64,000 nt of DNA from Auricularia sp. M13 (taxonomy: Eukaryota; Basidiomycota; Agaricomycetes; Auriculariales; Auriculariaceae), in NCBI GenBank assembly GCA_037042915.1, contig CM073194.1, positions 992,001-1,056,000 on the forward strand, in the 5' to 3' direction. Position numbers and translations under genes: made by a program. The notes beneath the pieces are model-generated. The model was given only the letters and a program-made list of their open reading frames with translations, made no database searches and had not been told where the DNA came from. Of the stretch, positions 45,410 to 57,156 are shown in pieces (positions within the stretch are counted from its first letter, which is position 1; each line of letters opens with the position of its first letter).

Positions 45410-46630
45410 ATGCCAAGGACCGATCCGAACCCAGCAGTCACCAAACGAACCACTCAGAACACTCGTCGGGTCGTTGCTTCTGTCATTGCCTCTGCCGCTA
45501 GCTCCTCCGGCTCCGCATCCGCTCCTCCTCCTTCTCCCGACGTTTCCGGTCCTTCGGTCTCTTCGGTGCCATTTCCCACACTCCTTCGGTCCCCTCTCGC
45601 GTCGCCCTCGGTTCCTGCTATTACCCGATCAATGGCGAACCCTCTCGGACTCTCAGATGACCAATGGGCTGATGTTCAGCAGCTCATTTCGGCTGCTGTC
45701 TCTGCTGCAGTCCAGGCTGCACCCCCTCCTCGTCCGAAGCGCGTCGAGGTCAATCCTCCTGATCCTTTCGACGGCTCGGACCCCTCGAAGGTGCTCGATT
45801 TCTTCAATCAGTGCGAGCTAGTCTTCCGCACGCGTTCGGATGACTTTTCCGATGACGCGGCGAAGATCAACTATGCTGCCACGTACCTTCGAGGCCAGGC
45901 TCAGCGCTGGTTCATGCCTCATCTCTCACTCGACCCTCCTCCGCCCTCGCCGGGTGGATCGGTGCCCAAGACAGTCCTCAACGCGTGGCCGATGTTCAGG
46001 CGCGAACTCTCGGCTACTCTCGGTCAAACCGATCTCGCTCGCTCTGCCGCGCTCAAACTCGCGAACCTCTCGATGTCCGACCACCACCACGTCATGAAGT
46101 ACTCGATTGACTTCTCGGATCTCGCCTCGCACCTCCCGGACCTTTCGGACTCCTCGCTTTTCGCCGATTTCTATCGCGGACTCGCACCACGCATCAAGGA
46201 CGATCTCGCGAAGCTCCCTTGGCCAAACTCGTACTCTGAACTCGTGTCCCTCGCTCGATCGATCGATCAGCGGTACTGGGAGCGAAGGGACGAGCAGTCC
46301 CGCGAGTCTCGACGCCCCTCGGCTCGTCCGATGCTCTCGATTCCGGCTCCTGCGACTCCTGCCACTCTCTCGACCTCGTCGACTCCCTCTTCGCAGCGCG
46401 AGAAGCGTTCCGCCTCTCCTGCTGTCAACCTCGGTGGTATTATCGGCCCCGATGGTAAGCTAACGCCTGCTGAGAAGCAGCGTCGTCGCGATTTAGGTCT
46501 GTGTCTCTTCTGCGGCTCAAGCGAGCATCTTCGCGACGCATGTCCGACTGCTCCGCCCAAATCCGCAATTTCCGGCACCTCCGCGCGCGCCTCAGCAACC
46601 GAGCCGAGCGTCTCGGGGAGCTCCTCGTAA
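45410..46630 (+). CDS. Gag polyprotein of element D, third unit
   Basis: A 406-residue frame. A Pro/Ser/Ala-rich N-terminus is followed by the retrotransposon gag domain (PPDPFDGSDPSKVLDFFNQC, LVFRTRSDDFSDDAAKINYA, TYLRGQAQRWF), then FYRGLAPRIKDDLAKLPWPN and a CCHC zinc knuckle CLFCGSSEHLRDACP. It would form the particle shell and bind RNA. Without pol it would need enzymes from a related full element elsewhere in the genome. Confidence 0.88.
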   Translation: MPRTDPNPAVTKRTTQNTRRVVASVIASAASSSGSASAPPPSPDVSGPSVSSVPFPTLLRSPLASPSVPAITRSMANPLGLSDDQWADVQQLISAAVSAAVQAAPPPRPKRVEVNPPDPFDGSDPSKVLDFFNQCELVFRTRSDDFSDDAAKINYAATYLRGQAQRWFMPHLSLDPPPPSPGGSVPKTVLNAWPMFRRELSATLGQTDLARSAALKLANLSMSDHHHVMKYSIDFSDLASHLPDLSDSSLFADFYRGLAPRIKDDLAKLPWPNSYSELVSLARSIDQRYWERRDEQSRESRRPSARPMLSIPAPATPATLSTSSTPSSQREKRSASPAVNLGGIIGPDGKLTPAEKQRRRDLGLCLFCGSSEHLRDACPTAPPKSAISGTSARASATEPSVSGSSS

Positions 46631-47196
46631 TCGCCTCGCTCTCGAAGACTTCAGTCTTCCCTCGGAGATCCTATCTCCATTTCCGGTGTGTTCTGGTTTC
46701 GTCCGCGCACCATTCGTCTCGTTCCGCTCTCCCCTCCATTCGCCCCTCTTCCTTTCGATTTCGTTCGAGTCTTCGAGTCTCAGGTATCGCATTCGGCCCT
46801 ACTAGACATCATTTCGATTGTCTCAGGGATTCCGATGCACTGTTCCGAGTCCTCCGGCTTTCACGTCTTCGTCCCCTAAAACGTGCACACCCCGATCTGT
46901 GTCTCTATCGAGACCTTCGGGCACTCACATCCCAGTCATACTTCGATCGCATCGATTGACCCTAACGGGGGGATGATCTTGTCTTGTCCTGTCTTGTCTT
47001 GGCCTCTCCCCACCTTCGCTTCTCTCCTTCTCGCTCGCTTTTCCCTCGGTCCTGCTCGCTATCATTCGTTTCGCTTCTAATATCATTCAACCATTCCTCG
47101 ACACCATCCGATGCCCCTCTACCCATCGATTTCTTTTGTTCGCCACTCGACGTACTCTTAGGCTCCTCGAGGGCTCGTCGCCTAACGGGGGGATAC

Positions 47197-47737
47197 TGTT
47201 ACGATCATGCCTTCCTATCTACTTCTCTACTGCTCCGATTCACTCCGTTCAACTTTCTAGTAACTTCTATCGTTTGTTCGCACCACTCGCACACACTCGA
47301 ACCCTTAGAAACCATTCTAGACCTTTCCTAAGTTTAGATCGCCGGCTGTTGCGTCACCACTCTGTTCCGAGCATTAACACGTGCTTGTACCGAGTCATAC
47401 CGGCTATCCGCTTGCTCCGAACTTATCACATGTATTCCGCAGTTCTCTCGAGATGTATATAATGATCTCGAGCTGTGATATTGATCCCCAGCTAGAAAAT
47501 CGACTTAGCAACCTTTCCTCTTCTTCCTGCGTCCGACTTTGTCGTCCCGACCGCTCTCGCACTTCTCTCGACTTCTCGACGTCACCCTCGCTCGTCTCGG
47601 GCCTACATCACCTCGAGTAACCCTCAATAGGTTCCGATCGACTTCGATAGGTCCCGCGCACCGTCGCTCCGCTCGATTCGCACTCTAGGCATTCGCACGA
47701 TCGAGTTCCGTCCTTCCGTCGCGCATAGCGCTTAACA
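47197..47737 (+). repeat. Element D LTR 4
   Basis: 541 bp. The outer right LTR, directly followed by the AAGAG duplication. Confidence 0.9.
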
Positions 47738-48009
47738 AAGAGTCATAATCATCAATTATGATCAAGCACCATCCATATGCGCTTCATACTAGCACTTGAA
47801 GTATCTATCCATGAGTATATAGTGTGTTCAGGTGCGAACCCCGAACCGAACCCGAACCGAACCCCAGGTTCGGGTTTGATGGTTCGGGACCAGGTTCGGT
47901 TCGAGGTTCGGAAAAAATGCCGCCGAACCGCACCGAACCGAACATCGGCTACACTAATCGGAGCGGAATGTCCAGTGGAGCTGTGGAGCAGGCTTGTATC
48001 CTTCGCTCC

Positions 48010-48110
48010 ACCATTACAGACAACTGGCAGAATGGGCTAGATGGTAGCTCGCGCGAGGACACAGGTGGCCTGCAGGCGAGCCCTTGGTTCGAATCAGGTC
48101 AAGTCGGAAA
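48010..48110 (+). mobile_element. tRNA-like RNA polymerase III promoter unit, possible SINE head
   Basis: TGGCAGAATGG at 48025-48035 fits the A box and GGTTCGAATC at 48086-48095 fits the B box, about 60 bp apart as in tRNA genes and tRNA-derived SINEs. No closed acceptor stem is visible, so it is not a working tRNA. AT-rich sequence with TAAGTAATAAG-type runs follows to about 48210. It lies in the right arm of the outer transposon and may be part of it. Confidence 0.4.
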
Positions 48111-48508
48111 GTAAATAAGAAATGTAGAACTGGAGTAAGATCAGTGTATGTATACAGAGTAGTAATACGAGTAAGTAATAAGTGTACATATGTAGTAACA
48201 TAAAGTAAGACCAGCTGCCGCATACGAGCGGCAGCTGGGGGAGTTTTCATAATATTGGGCGGGGCCGCTGATCAGCTCTTATCGGCCCTTGTCCACATTA
48301 TAAAGTGTATCGGCCTTGTCAGCCGTATAATAGGCCTGTAGGCGAGTATAGCCCCTGAAGCTGTTTGATCAGGTAGGGGGTCGGCTGACCCTGTTATCAG
48401 GACTCATCACACCTTGTCAAGCCTCATAGCCAACTTGCACTTTTTGGGACATTTTTCTTGGAGGCCAGTGTTACACGTTACAATGAACATATGGTCGTAA
48501 TGGTACAG

Positions 48509-48773
48509 TACGGCTGAGGGTCAACATGTGCCATAAACGTACCGTCACGTCACCTCCAATGGTTGACAGGGTAACATACTTCCTCCACACGACAAATACT
48601 GTATGGCATATTCGATGGTTTCAACTTCAGTGCAGCACTTTTGCTTGCACGCCGAAGTTTGAACTGCCAAACAGATAGGTACTCAGCGTTGCATCTACTA
48701 ATTATTCTATTCAACATTTTTCAATCACCAAGTATAAGCTCAGAGCGCGTTATCCTAAAGATATCGTCTAATT
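48509..48773. other. Short spacer between the transposon nest and OYE1
   Basis: The 3' flank of OYE1 with AT-rich sequence; nothing else seen. Confidence 0.5.
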
Positions 48774-50347
<1,574 letters not shown>

Positions 50348-51982
50348 CGATGGAAAGATATAGGTCGAGCTGGGTATGGCAAATTCCTCTGCGGGTCCCC
50401 GGCTCATATACTTCTCCCAGGGAAGGCTGACTAAACAACCGAATTACTCAGCTGCTTTCTAGAGCTCGAGCAAATCGAAATCGCCGCTCGTCCCGGGCAA
50501 GGCGCGCGCGTGCAAGCCATCGTGATCGACGCTGTTCGAGTCATTGTGTAGGAGGAGTAAGTCAGAAGCGCGCGTGTTGAACCGCCTCTATCTTCGTAAG
50601 GAGACCGAGACCGTTAAAAAGATGTTCCAGAGATGATTTGGCCTGATGTAAATATAACAAGAGAAGTTCGAGAATTGTCCTAGGAAGAGGCCACCCGAAT
50701 AATTGACAGTCAGTCATGCAAGAGATGTCGTGTCAATGCCGAAAGGTCATGAGAAGTGAAACTACGTGACTCCGTTGGGAGGCACATGGTGCCAACATGT
50801 GGATAAGTGTCGCACAGGTAAGGCGCAGGGCGATCGTGCCTTGTCCGTGTTAAACGGCTGAAAAAGGTAAAAAGAATACAAGCAAGTTAAAAGCTACCAG
50901 AAGTGTTATTCTTAGTGTTATAGAGTCAGTTTCTATTAGTGTAGCACTGCGCGGAGGAAAAGAAACAGATCGAGACGAGTAAAGGCATCGGGACGAACAC
51001 GTCTCAAACTCCGCTTTCCCCCCGGTGACTATTAACTTTGGCCGTATCGAATCAGTGCTGGGCTGACGTCACGCTGTCGCTGCAAGCGCTGTCCTCGACG
51101 ACTAGGACGGCCGGCGCAACGGCGACGAAGTGTGCTCGATCCGTCCTCGAAATATGGGCAGCAGAGCTGGCGGCAGCGTTTCTGTGGTGGTGGCGACGTG
51201 ACGAGCCGTTCCGCGTCGCCATCCCGCATTCGAGTCAAGGCTATCCGTGCGCTGACGCTTGTACTCCGGCACCGTCGTTGCTACTCGTCTCCTCACTACT
51301 GTGTATCCGCGTGCTCTCCGTTCTCGGCAGCGAGGGTGCGATGTGCATGCATGCGGCGTAGCGACACGGCGCGTACAACGTCGATCAGCACGCTTCACAC
51401 GCGGAACGCGCACCGCGGGGCAGCGCCGTAGGGTGTCCAGAGGACGGCGTGCGCGACGGCGCGACACGAGTCTAGCGTCGTGCGCATCATCGTGCCGGCT
51501 GAAGTGGCTGGGCCACGCTCACCCCGAGCGCGTGTTCGACGAGCCTGAGCGCCCGTGCTCGTGCGACTGCGCGGTGGACGAATCGCCGGGTATCATGTGG
51601 CTCCCTCGGCCCAGGACACATTCATCTTCTTGTCATCCTCGTCGGCACTCGGTGGCGAGTACGACGAGCGTGCTAAAGTCAGGTCTGCGTTTCTGCGCGG
51701 TCAAACTTGCGACCTCCAGTGGCGAACAGCAGTGTCGATGCGACAATGGAGTAGCTTATTGCCACTGCTGCTCACTTCGGCGATTTCTATGGCGCATTAT
51801 GCCTTCGCGCAGTATACGTGCCCGGTTCCGGCCTCTGTGAGCCGGCTTCGCGTTGTGGCATGACCGGCAACGGACAGCCGGACGAGCAGCCGCTGGCTGT
51901 GGGCCAGTAGCTACCCGCCCATCCGCTGTTTTTCAGGGCTGCTACAGTTGGTCTGCCAGCAGTGTCGCGCCTGTTCTCCAAA
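50348..51982. promoter_or_regulatory. 1.6-kb intergenic region between divergent OYE genes
   Basis: Both OYE genes are transcribed outward from this region. It contains a palindromic TGACGTCA (51064-51071). GC-rich frames at 51.1-51.9 kb lack any motif and are rejected as genes. No repeat was recognised. Confidence 0.5.
51064..51071. promoter_or_regulatory. Palindromic CRE/bZIP-type site TGACGTCA
   Basis: A perfect 8-bp palindrome that fits the ATF/CREB-type bZIP consensus, within the shared upstream region of the two OYE genes. A single short match could be chance. Confidence 0.3.
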
Positions 51983-53550
51983 ATGACGGCGATCGCTCTG
52001 AGGGAAGAAATCCTATTCCCATTCAGCGGTCGCATTGCTCGAAATAGGACGCTGAAAAGCGCCACGTCCGAGAGGCTGGCATCCTTCAACCCCGGGGACG
52101 AGTTCGACTGCGGGCAGCCGTCCGAGGCACTGATTAATCTCTTCAGGATATGGGGCGAAGGCGAAATTGGTACGACTCCATCATATGCAAGTTACGCAGG
52201 ATTATGCTAATGCAGTCTATAGGCGTCATTGTTACGGGCAACATCATGGTCCATCGTTTGCATCTCGAGAGCGCAGGTGAATACACTTGCGTCGCTCGAC
52301 ATTGAATGCAAGCTTATTGCCGCCATTACAGGGGCCATAATCCTCGACGAAGCGCTGCCTGTCGACTACACTTCGTCATTGCAGCGCCTAGCTCGTGCAG
52401 CCAAGGCGCACGGATCTATTCTCCTCGGCCAACTATCGCATCCCGGACGTCAGGTTGCCGGGGCCCTCCAACCTCACCCAGTTTCGGCATCAGACATCCA
52501 GCTTCTTCTGGAGGGAGAAACAAGCGATTCGGCAAGCCACGGCATACCTCGCGCCCTGTCAGTCACAGAAATCCACGAGATTATTGCTCGGTTTGTCTGG
52601 GCGGCTCGCGTGCTCTACAAGGCGGACTTCGACGGTGTACAAGTGAGCTCTCTTCTAGTACATACAGTCTTGTTTCACGAAGGTTCAATAGTACGTCAAT
52701 ATGACAGGTGCACGCCGCACACGGCTACCTGATCGGCCAGTTTCTCTCCCCGCGCACGAACCGGCGCACCGATGCATTTGGCGGGAACCTGGAGAACCGC
52801 GCGCGCCTGCTCGTCCAGATCGTGCAGGGCATCCGCGCAGCCATTCCCGACCAGCGCTTCATCATCTCCGTCAAACTCAACGTCGCCGACTTCACCGATG
52901 ATGGATTTTCTCTCGACGACTCGCTGCGAGTAGCCGAAACCCTCGAGACACTTCGAGTTGACCTCGTCGAGCTGAGCGGAGGCACGTACGAAGGTTGGCG
53001 ATTCCATCACACCGTTGAGTCCTCTGTGCAGTCCTGGGGCATTTTTTGACGCGACTCTGGCTGCAGACAGATTTGAGCGAGAAGCGCGAAGGATTCTTCC
53101 TTGAGGAAGCAGAGATTTTCAAGAAACGGCTTCGCAAGACCCGGCTGGCGGCAACGGGTGGTTTCCGCAGCTTGCAAAAAATGGAAGACGCCGTGCGAGA
53201 CGGCTTCGTCGATGGTGTGTCGCTCTCCTCATCATGCAATGGTCAGGATGAGACGGTCTTACTGTATCTAGTCGTCGGGATGGGCATACCCCTCTGCGGA
53301 GAACCTCATTTGATCAAGGCGATGTTCGCTGGCGACGCGGTGTCCGCAAAGCCAAATCTCTTGCCCGGTGCTATCGTCCAGGTGCGTGGATGCAGTTGAC
53401 TTCCGGTCGAAATCGCTTGTTGATACGAAGCATTAGATGGCAGCAGCATCTCAACAGCTGAAAGCGGTTGCAAACGGGCTGGTACCGGCGGATTACACAA
53501 CCCCAGAGGCCGTGGAAGACTGGCTGCGCAGCGCCGGAAGTGTCCACTAG
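51983..53550 (+). CDS. NADH:flavin oxidoreductase, old yellow enzyme family (OYE2)
   Basis: Seven exons (51983..52169, 52223..52276, 52332..52642, 52708..53013, 53067..53214, 53272..53381, 53437..53550) close to 409 residues. Exon lengths 187, 54, 148 and 110 are identical to OYE1, showing recent common origin. Motifs: [119 protein letters not shown] and GIPLCGEPHLIKAMFAGDAV. It is an FMN TIM-barrel ene-reductase type. The fourth intron uses a GTTGAG donor shifted 9 nt downstream of the OYE1 position, which adds three residues. Differences from OYE1 are spread over the protein, so both are likely functional. Confidence 0.92.
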
Positions 53551-53714
53551 AAAGCATTTATGAAATTCTCTTCACCAAATGTGTATATCACAATCTAGTT
53601 TCGAGGTCTGAATTCTAGAGAACATGCTTTATCTTGCTACTGAGGAGTTAGAATGAAAATTCTTGCAATTGTTTGAACATGTTTGGATTTGCGGCTTGAA
53701 CTCGTCTATTAAGT

Positions 53715-54210
53715 ATGTCACGCGTCGCGCGTATCCTCCAGCTGGGAGCACGAACGCGACGTGCAATGTCTACCACGAGCTTTGTTGGCCCCCAACCGAT
53801 GTTTCTCGTGTCGGCGCCGGACTACACCGACGAAGGCGCATTTGCGCGGCGCATGTCCGTTCGCGACGCGCACTTTGTCGACGCCAAGAAACAGCATGAT
53901 GCGGACGTCTTCCGTACGCTCGTGTAATGATGCAAGGCGCCATCAGTCCAATTGACGCCGGCGCCTTCATGTAGGATTCGCAGGGGCGATGCTCTCCGCA
54001 GATGGCACGAAGCTTGTCGGCTCGACGATTTTGGTCGCGGCCAAAGACATCGGAACTGCGCGGGAGATTATCGAAGGAGATGTTTACTATAGGGGGAATG
54101 TGGTACGCCGTACACCTTCCACCGCAAGAGATCGCCTAAACTTATGGTCCTTGAATTCGCAGTGGGATAAGGAGCGCCTCACAATAGTCCCTTTCCGACA
54201 AGCCTTCTGA
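53715..54210 (+). CDS. YCII-related domain protein
   Basis: Exons 53715..53913, 53975..54102 and 54163..54210 close to 124 residues. The core is FLVSAPDYTDEGAFARRMSV, RDAHFVDAKK, GAMLSADGTKLVGSTILVAA, AREIIEGDVYYRGNV and WDKERLTIVPFRQAF. This is the small alpha/beta ferredoxin-like YCII fold, whose DxxH-type pair appears as the RDAHF segment. YCII proteins are proposed small-molecule enzymes with peroxidase- or lactonase-like roles in some bacteria; the fungal role is unknown. The N-terminus MSRVARILQLGARTRRAMST is basic and amphipathic, so mitochondrial import is possible; a second Met at residue 18 would remove it. It lies between OYE2 and AKR2, all on the plus strand. Confidence 0.85.
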
Positions 54211-54687
54211 GCATGTACTCGACGATAGGATTCGTTTTATCCGACAGAAGAGAAGATGCATCCTCCGTCCAACTCGACAAGGGGATAGTCAGGAGCCGGA
54301 AGTGGTTCGGGGGAGGAATTTCTTGGATCCGATGCAGCACGAGTGAGCGGCCGCGAAAGTGTGCAATGTGGAAGAGAGAGAGAAGAGGGTCGAAGATCGA
54401 AATATGCGGAGGTCCAGACACTGATGTGCTTGTACTCAGTTACGAACAAGGAACGTGCAGCGGCGTACAAACGGTGATAAATCTAGCGCTCTCCTGGTGT
54501 CTGTGCTGCTCTGAGTCAGTGATATTCACGTACAGATCGTTCCCGGGCAAGAATGGCCGTTTCTTACAAGTGCATTCGTCAGCAACCTACAGATGTGAGC
54601 GCTCCGGTGTCCTAGTCCTGGCCGCAATATAGAAAGTTCCATGTCAAAGTTGGTCTCACCAAGAATTCCTACCAACCTACGCACGAC

Positions 54688-56013
54688 ATGGAGTATCAAC
54701 AGTTTGTACTACCTTGTCTCTTAATCGTGGCCCGAGCTGATGCTATGCACTGGTAGACTGGGCGTGTCGGGACTGAAGGTCTCACAGATCATCTTAGGCT
54801 GCATGAGCTACGGTTCGCCTCAATGGCAGGACTGGGTTCTCAACGAAGAGCAAAGCCTGCCGCTCCTCAAGGCAGCTTATGATGCAGGTATCAACACGTT
54901 CGTCCTCCTTTCGCCCGCCATCAGCTTCACAGTCGATAACCTGATCCTCTCAGCTGGGACACTGCCGATGTCTACAGCCACGGGCTCAGCGAGAAGATCG
55001 TGGGGAAGGCCATCCAGAAGTTCAACATCCCGAGGAAGAAACTCGTCATCCTGGTACGCGGCTAGTCGTTGGTTCGCTGGACACTGAGCAGATGATGCGT
55101 CCAGACAAAGTGCTACGCTGCTGTGACGGACGATAAACCGATGCAGCCGCTGCTCATCCCAACCTTCGAGGACCCGGAATGGATCAACCAGGTCCATAGA
55201 AGCATACCCTTCGAGTCCCGCGTCTGACGAGAAAGATACATGTCAGATTGGCCTTTCTCGCAAGCACATCTTCGACGCAGTGGACGCGAGCGTCGCGCGC
55301 CTCGGGACGTACATCGATGTACTTCAGATCCACCGGCTCGACAGGTCAGTGCCCTCCGAGGAGATCATGGAAGCGCTGCACGACGTCGTCAAGAGCGGCA
55401 AGGTTCGGTACATTGGCGCGAGCTCAATGTGGGCGCACGAGTTCGCGACGCTCCAGTTCACCGCGACGTTGCATGGGTGGACCAAGTTCATCAGCATGCA
55501 GAACTGCTACAACCTGCTCTATCGCGAGGAAGAGCGCGAGATGATCCCATTCTGTGCGGCGCCGCCGTGCTTGAACCTATTTGAGCTGACGAATGCAGGC
55601 AACAAGACGGGCGTCGGGTTGATTCCCTGGTCGCCCATAGCGGGCGGCAGCCTCGCCAGGCCGTGGAAGAAGAACGATACCGCGCGGGGATCGAGCACAG
55701 GCTCGGTATGCACTACCGCACATGCGTGTGATGGTTTGCAGTGATAAGCTGACCCGCTCACTGGTAGCGATTCACGTCCGCCGCAGACGAGGAGATCACC
55801 AAGCGCGTCGAGCAAGTCGCGAAAGACAAGGGCATATCGATGGCAAGCGTGTGCATCGCATGGGTTGTCAGCAAAGGCCAAGCGCCGATTGTCGGCCTCA
55901 GTTCTGTGCAACGCATCACGGAGGCCGTCGAAGCTCTGAAGGTGAAGTTGACTGAAGAGGAGACCAGGTTTCTGGAGGAGGCATACGCGCCAAGGGCTGT
56001 TCAGGGAATTTGA
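54688..56013 (+). CDS. Aldo-keto reductase, versiconal-hemiacetal-acetate-reductase-like (AKR2)
   Basis: Exons 54688..54701, 54757..54897, 54954..55053, 55105..55191, 55247..55553, 55599..55705 and 55768..56013 close to 333 residues. Exons 1-3 (14, 141, 100 nt) and exon 5 (307 nt) match AKR1 in length. The catalytic tetrad is Asp54, Tyr59, Lys87 and His143. It differs from its sisters at some usually fixed places: [10 protein letters not shown] in place of [20 protein letters not shown] for PxARGxLARP, and [10 protein letters not shown] for SSEKRIxEAV. The altered cofactor-end motif may shift NADPH binding. It ends RAVQGI. The cytosolic role is as AKR1, and the substrate is unknown. Confidence 0.92.
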
Positions 56014-57156
56014 TGCATATGCCTGTCTAGAGCCCCAAGTGACTCGTGAGCGCGTGTAATCGAAGCAGCTGCCAGTGACCAAATGTCTGCATCAATATTT
56101 CTGCGGAATTTCGGATGCAACCCGCGATGCAGAGTGCTGGATATGTCGAGGGGAACAACAGCATGCGCTAGTGAGCCCACGTCGTTGGAGGAGACCCAAG
56201 CAAGAGCCAAGGGTGCCTTATGCGCATGTCAGACTCTCGGAATTCCGTGTAAATCAACGACATGGGAGGAAGCAGAGGACGCGCGGTGAAGAGGCTTGCG
56301 CGGGCAATACAGGCCAGTAGAGCATGATCCATAAGCACGGACGTAGCAGTAAACGACCATGCGATTGCGCGTTGGCTTCGACGGACCGAAGACGGAGGAA
56401 GAGAGTCGGACTTGGAATGTGCGGGGTTACAGACGGCGATGTGGGTTTTCTTAAGAGAACAGGCCAGCAATTGGGATTTCAGCGCTCTCAGGCTCAGTAA
56501 TCGCAATTCAGTTGGACACCGTGACTGCTGACCGCTGACTGGGATATGCAATGCTGGAAAGCTTCATTCACCGTTTCCGTTCCCGCGCTCTTCCCAGAAA
56601 GTGCTTCTCAATGCCAAGAGACTGGCTCCGAGTCCCGCAATCTCTGTAGATTACCAAGTACACCCCTGGCCGTACGCGTCCGGGCTTGAACGGCCTCGCG
56701 ATTTCTTTGTAATGTTGACACAGTCACCTCACGGCGAGATCGACTGTTGTCCTGCTTCTAGTGCGTGCTTTCCATTCCCCCGCCTGGCCGACACGCCGCG
56801 GATAGCTTCCAGCACTATGATTAATATTCCTCTGACGATGAGGAGGAGAGGCTCATCATATGTCTGCCAGTCAGCAGCCCGGCGAGGGGAAATCTACGCA
56901 TTCTCTCTCTGAGCCGCTAAACACAAACAACATGTACAGGAGTGTCGCCGTTACAGTAAGCGTGCGATCGATTCATTGGCCCTTCGGCGGCCGCGTGAGA
57001 GAGTCTGAAGAGGGAGCAATTGGCGCCTTGCAGGGCTGACAAAGGGATTTGTCATCCTACGCGGTTCGCACTGAAAGCTATATAAGCAGGCAGCTCTTAT
57101 GTTATTGCATCCGCAACGTTTCTCCTGTCTCCCATACCCCCACACACAGACGAGCA
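56014..57156. other. Intergenic between AKR2 and AKR3
   Basis: Promoter region of AKR3 with a TATATAA at 57079. No supported gene was seen in the remaining sequence. Confidence 0.5.
57079..57085 (+). promoter_or_regulatory. TATA box of AKR3
   Basis: TATATAA lies 72-78 bp upstream of the AKR3 start codon. Confidence 0.55.

Larger units (their letters stand above)
40130..47737 (+). mobile_element. Gag-only LTR element D (Ty3/Gypsy-type gag), tandem triplet sharing LTRs
   Basis: Four 541-bp LTRs (TGTTACGATC..GCGCTTAACA) at 40130-40670, 42484-43024, 44838-45378 and 47197-47737 alternate with three internal units (40671-42483, 43025-44837, 45379-47196). One 5-bp duplication, AAGAG, flanks the whole array (40125-40129 and 47738-47742). 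Each unit encodes a Ty3/Gypsy-style gag and zinc knuckle, with no recognisable protease, reverse transcriptase or integrase; about 0.55 kb of non-coding DNA follows gag. The gag frame looks whole in the third unit and is broken about once or twice in each of the other two. Units and LTRs are almost identical, so the array is very young. The build resembles TR-GAG elements. Confidence 0.9.
39759..47956. mobile_element. hAT-type non-autonomous element C, split by a nested LTR array
   Basis: It begins TAGTGTAGCCGG and ends CCGAACATCGGCTACACTA, inverted over TAGTGTAGCCG, with the 8-bp duplication ATCGGAGC at 39751-39758 and 47957-47964. Both arms carry dense GGTTCGG/CCGAACC repeats, a style seen in fungal hAT-type elements. 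Own DNA is about 0.6 kb (39759-40129 and 47743-47956); the remainder is the LTR array. No transposase is present. It sits inside the outer TA-flanked transposon. Confidence 0.85.
35005..48508. mobile_element. Outer inverted-repeat DNA transposon with nested insertions
   Basis: CTGTACCATTACGACC at 35005-35020 is repeated inverted at 48493-48508, each directly flanked by TA (35003-35004 and 48509-48510). Similarity continues inward: GTTTGTTCAT versus ATATGTTCAT, and further in TTGTCCCAAAAATCGCAA versus TGTCCCAAAAAGTGCAA. The element's own DNA is about 1 kb (35005-35306, 39625-39758 and 47965-48508); the rest is later insertions. No transposase frame is seen, so it is non-autonomous. A TA target with such termini suggests the Tc1/mariner-pogo side, but the family is not certain. 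Confidence 0.75.

Noticed and set aside
40130-47737. Satellite or CRISPR-like array
   Set aside because: The repeat unit is LTR plus gag-bearing internal region with TG..CA ends and a target duplication, so it is a retroelement array.
51060-51860. GC-rich frames of 100-190 codons between the OYE genes
   Set aside because: Arg/Cys/Ser-rich without any family motif, with overlapping frames on both strands; more likely non-coding upstream DNA.
54213-54632. 139-codon frame between the YCII gene and AKR2
   Set aside because: Mixed composition with no recognisable domain; lies in the likely 3' and promoter flanks.
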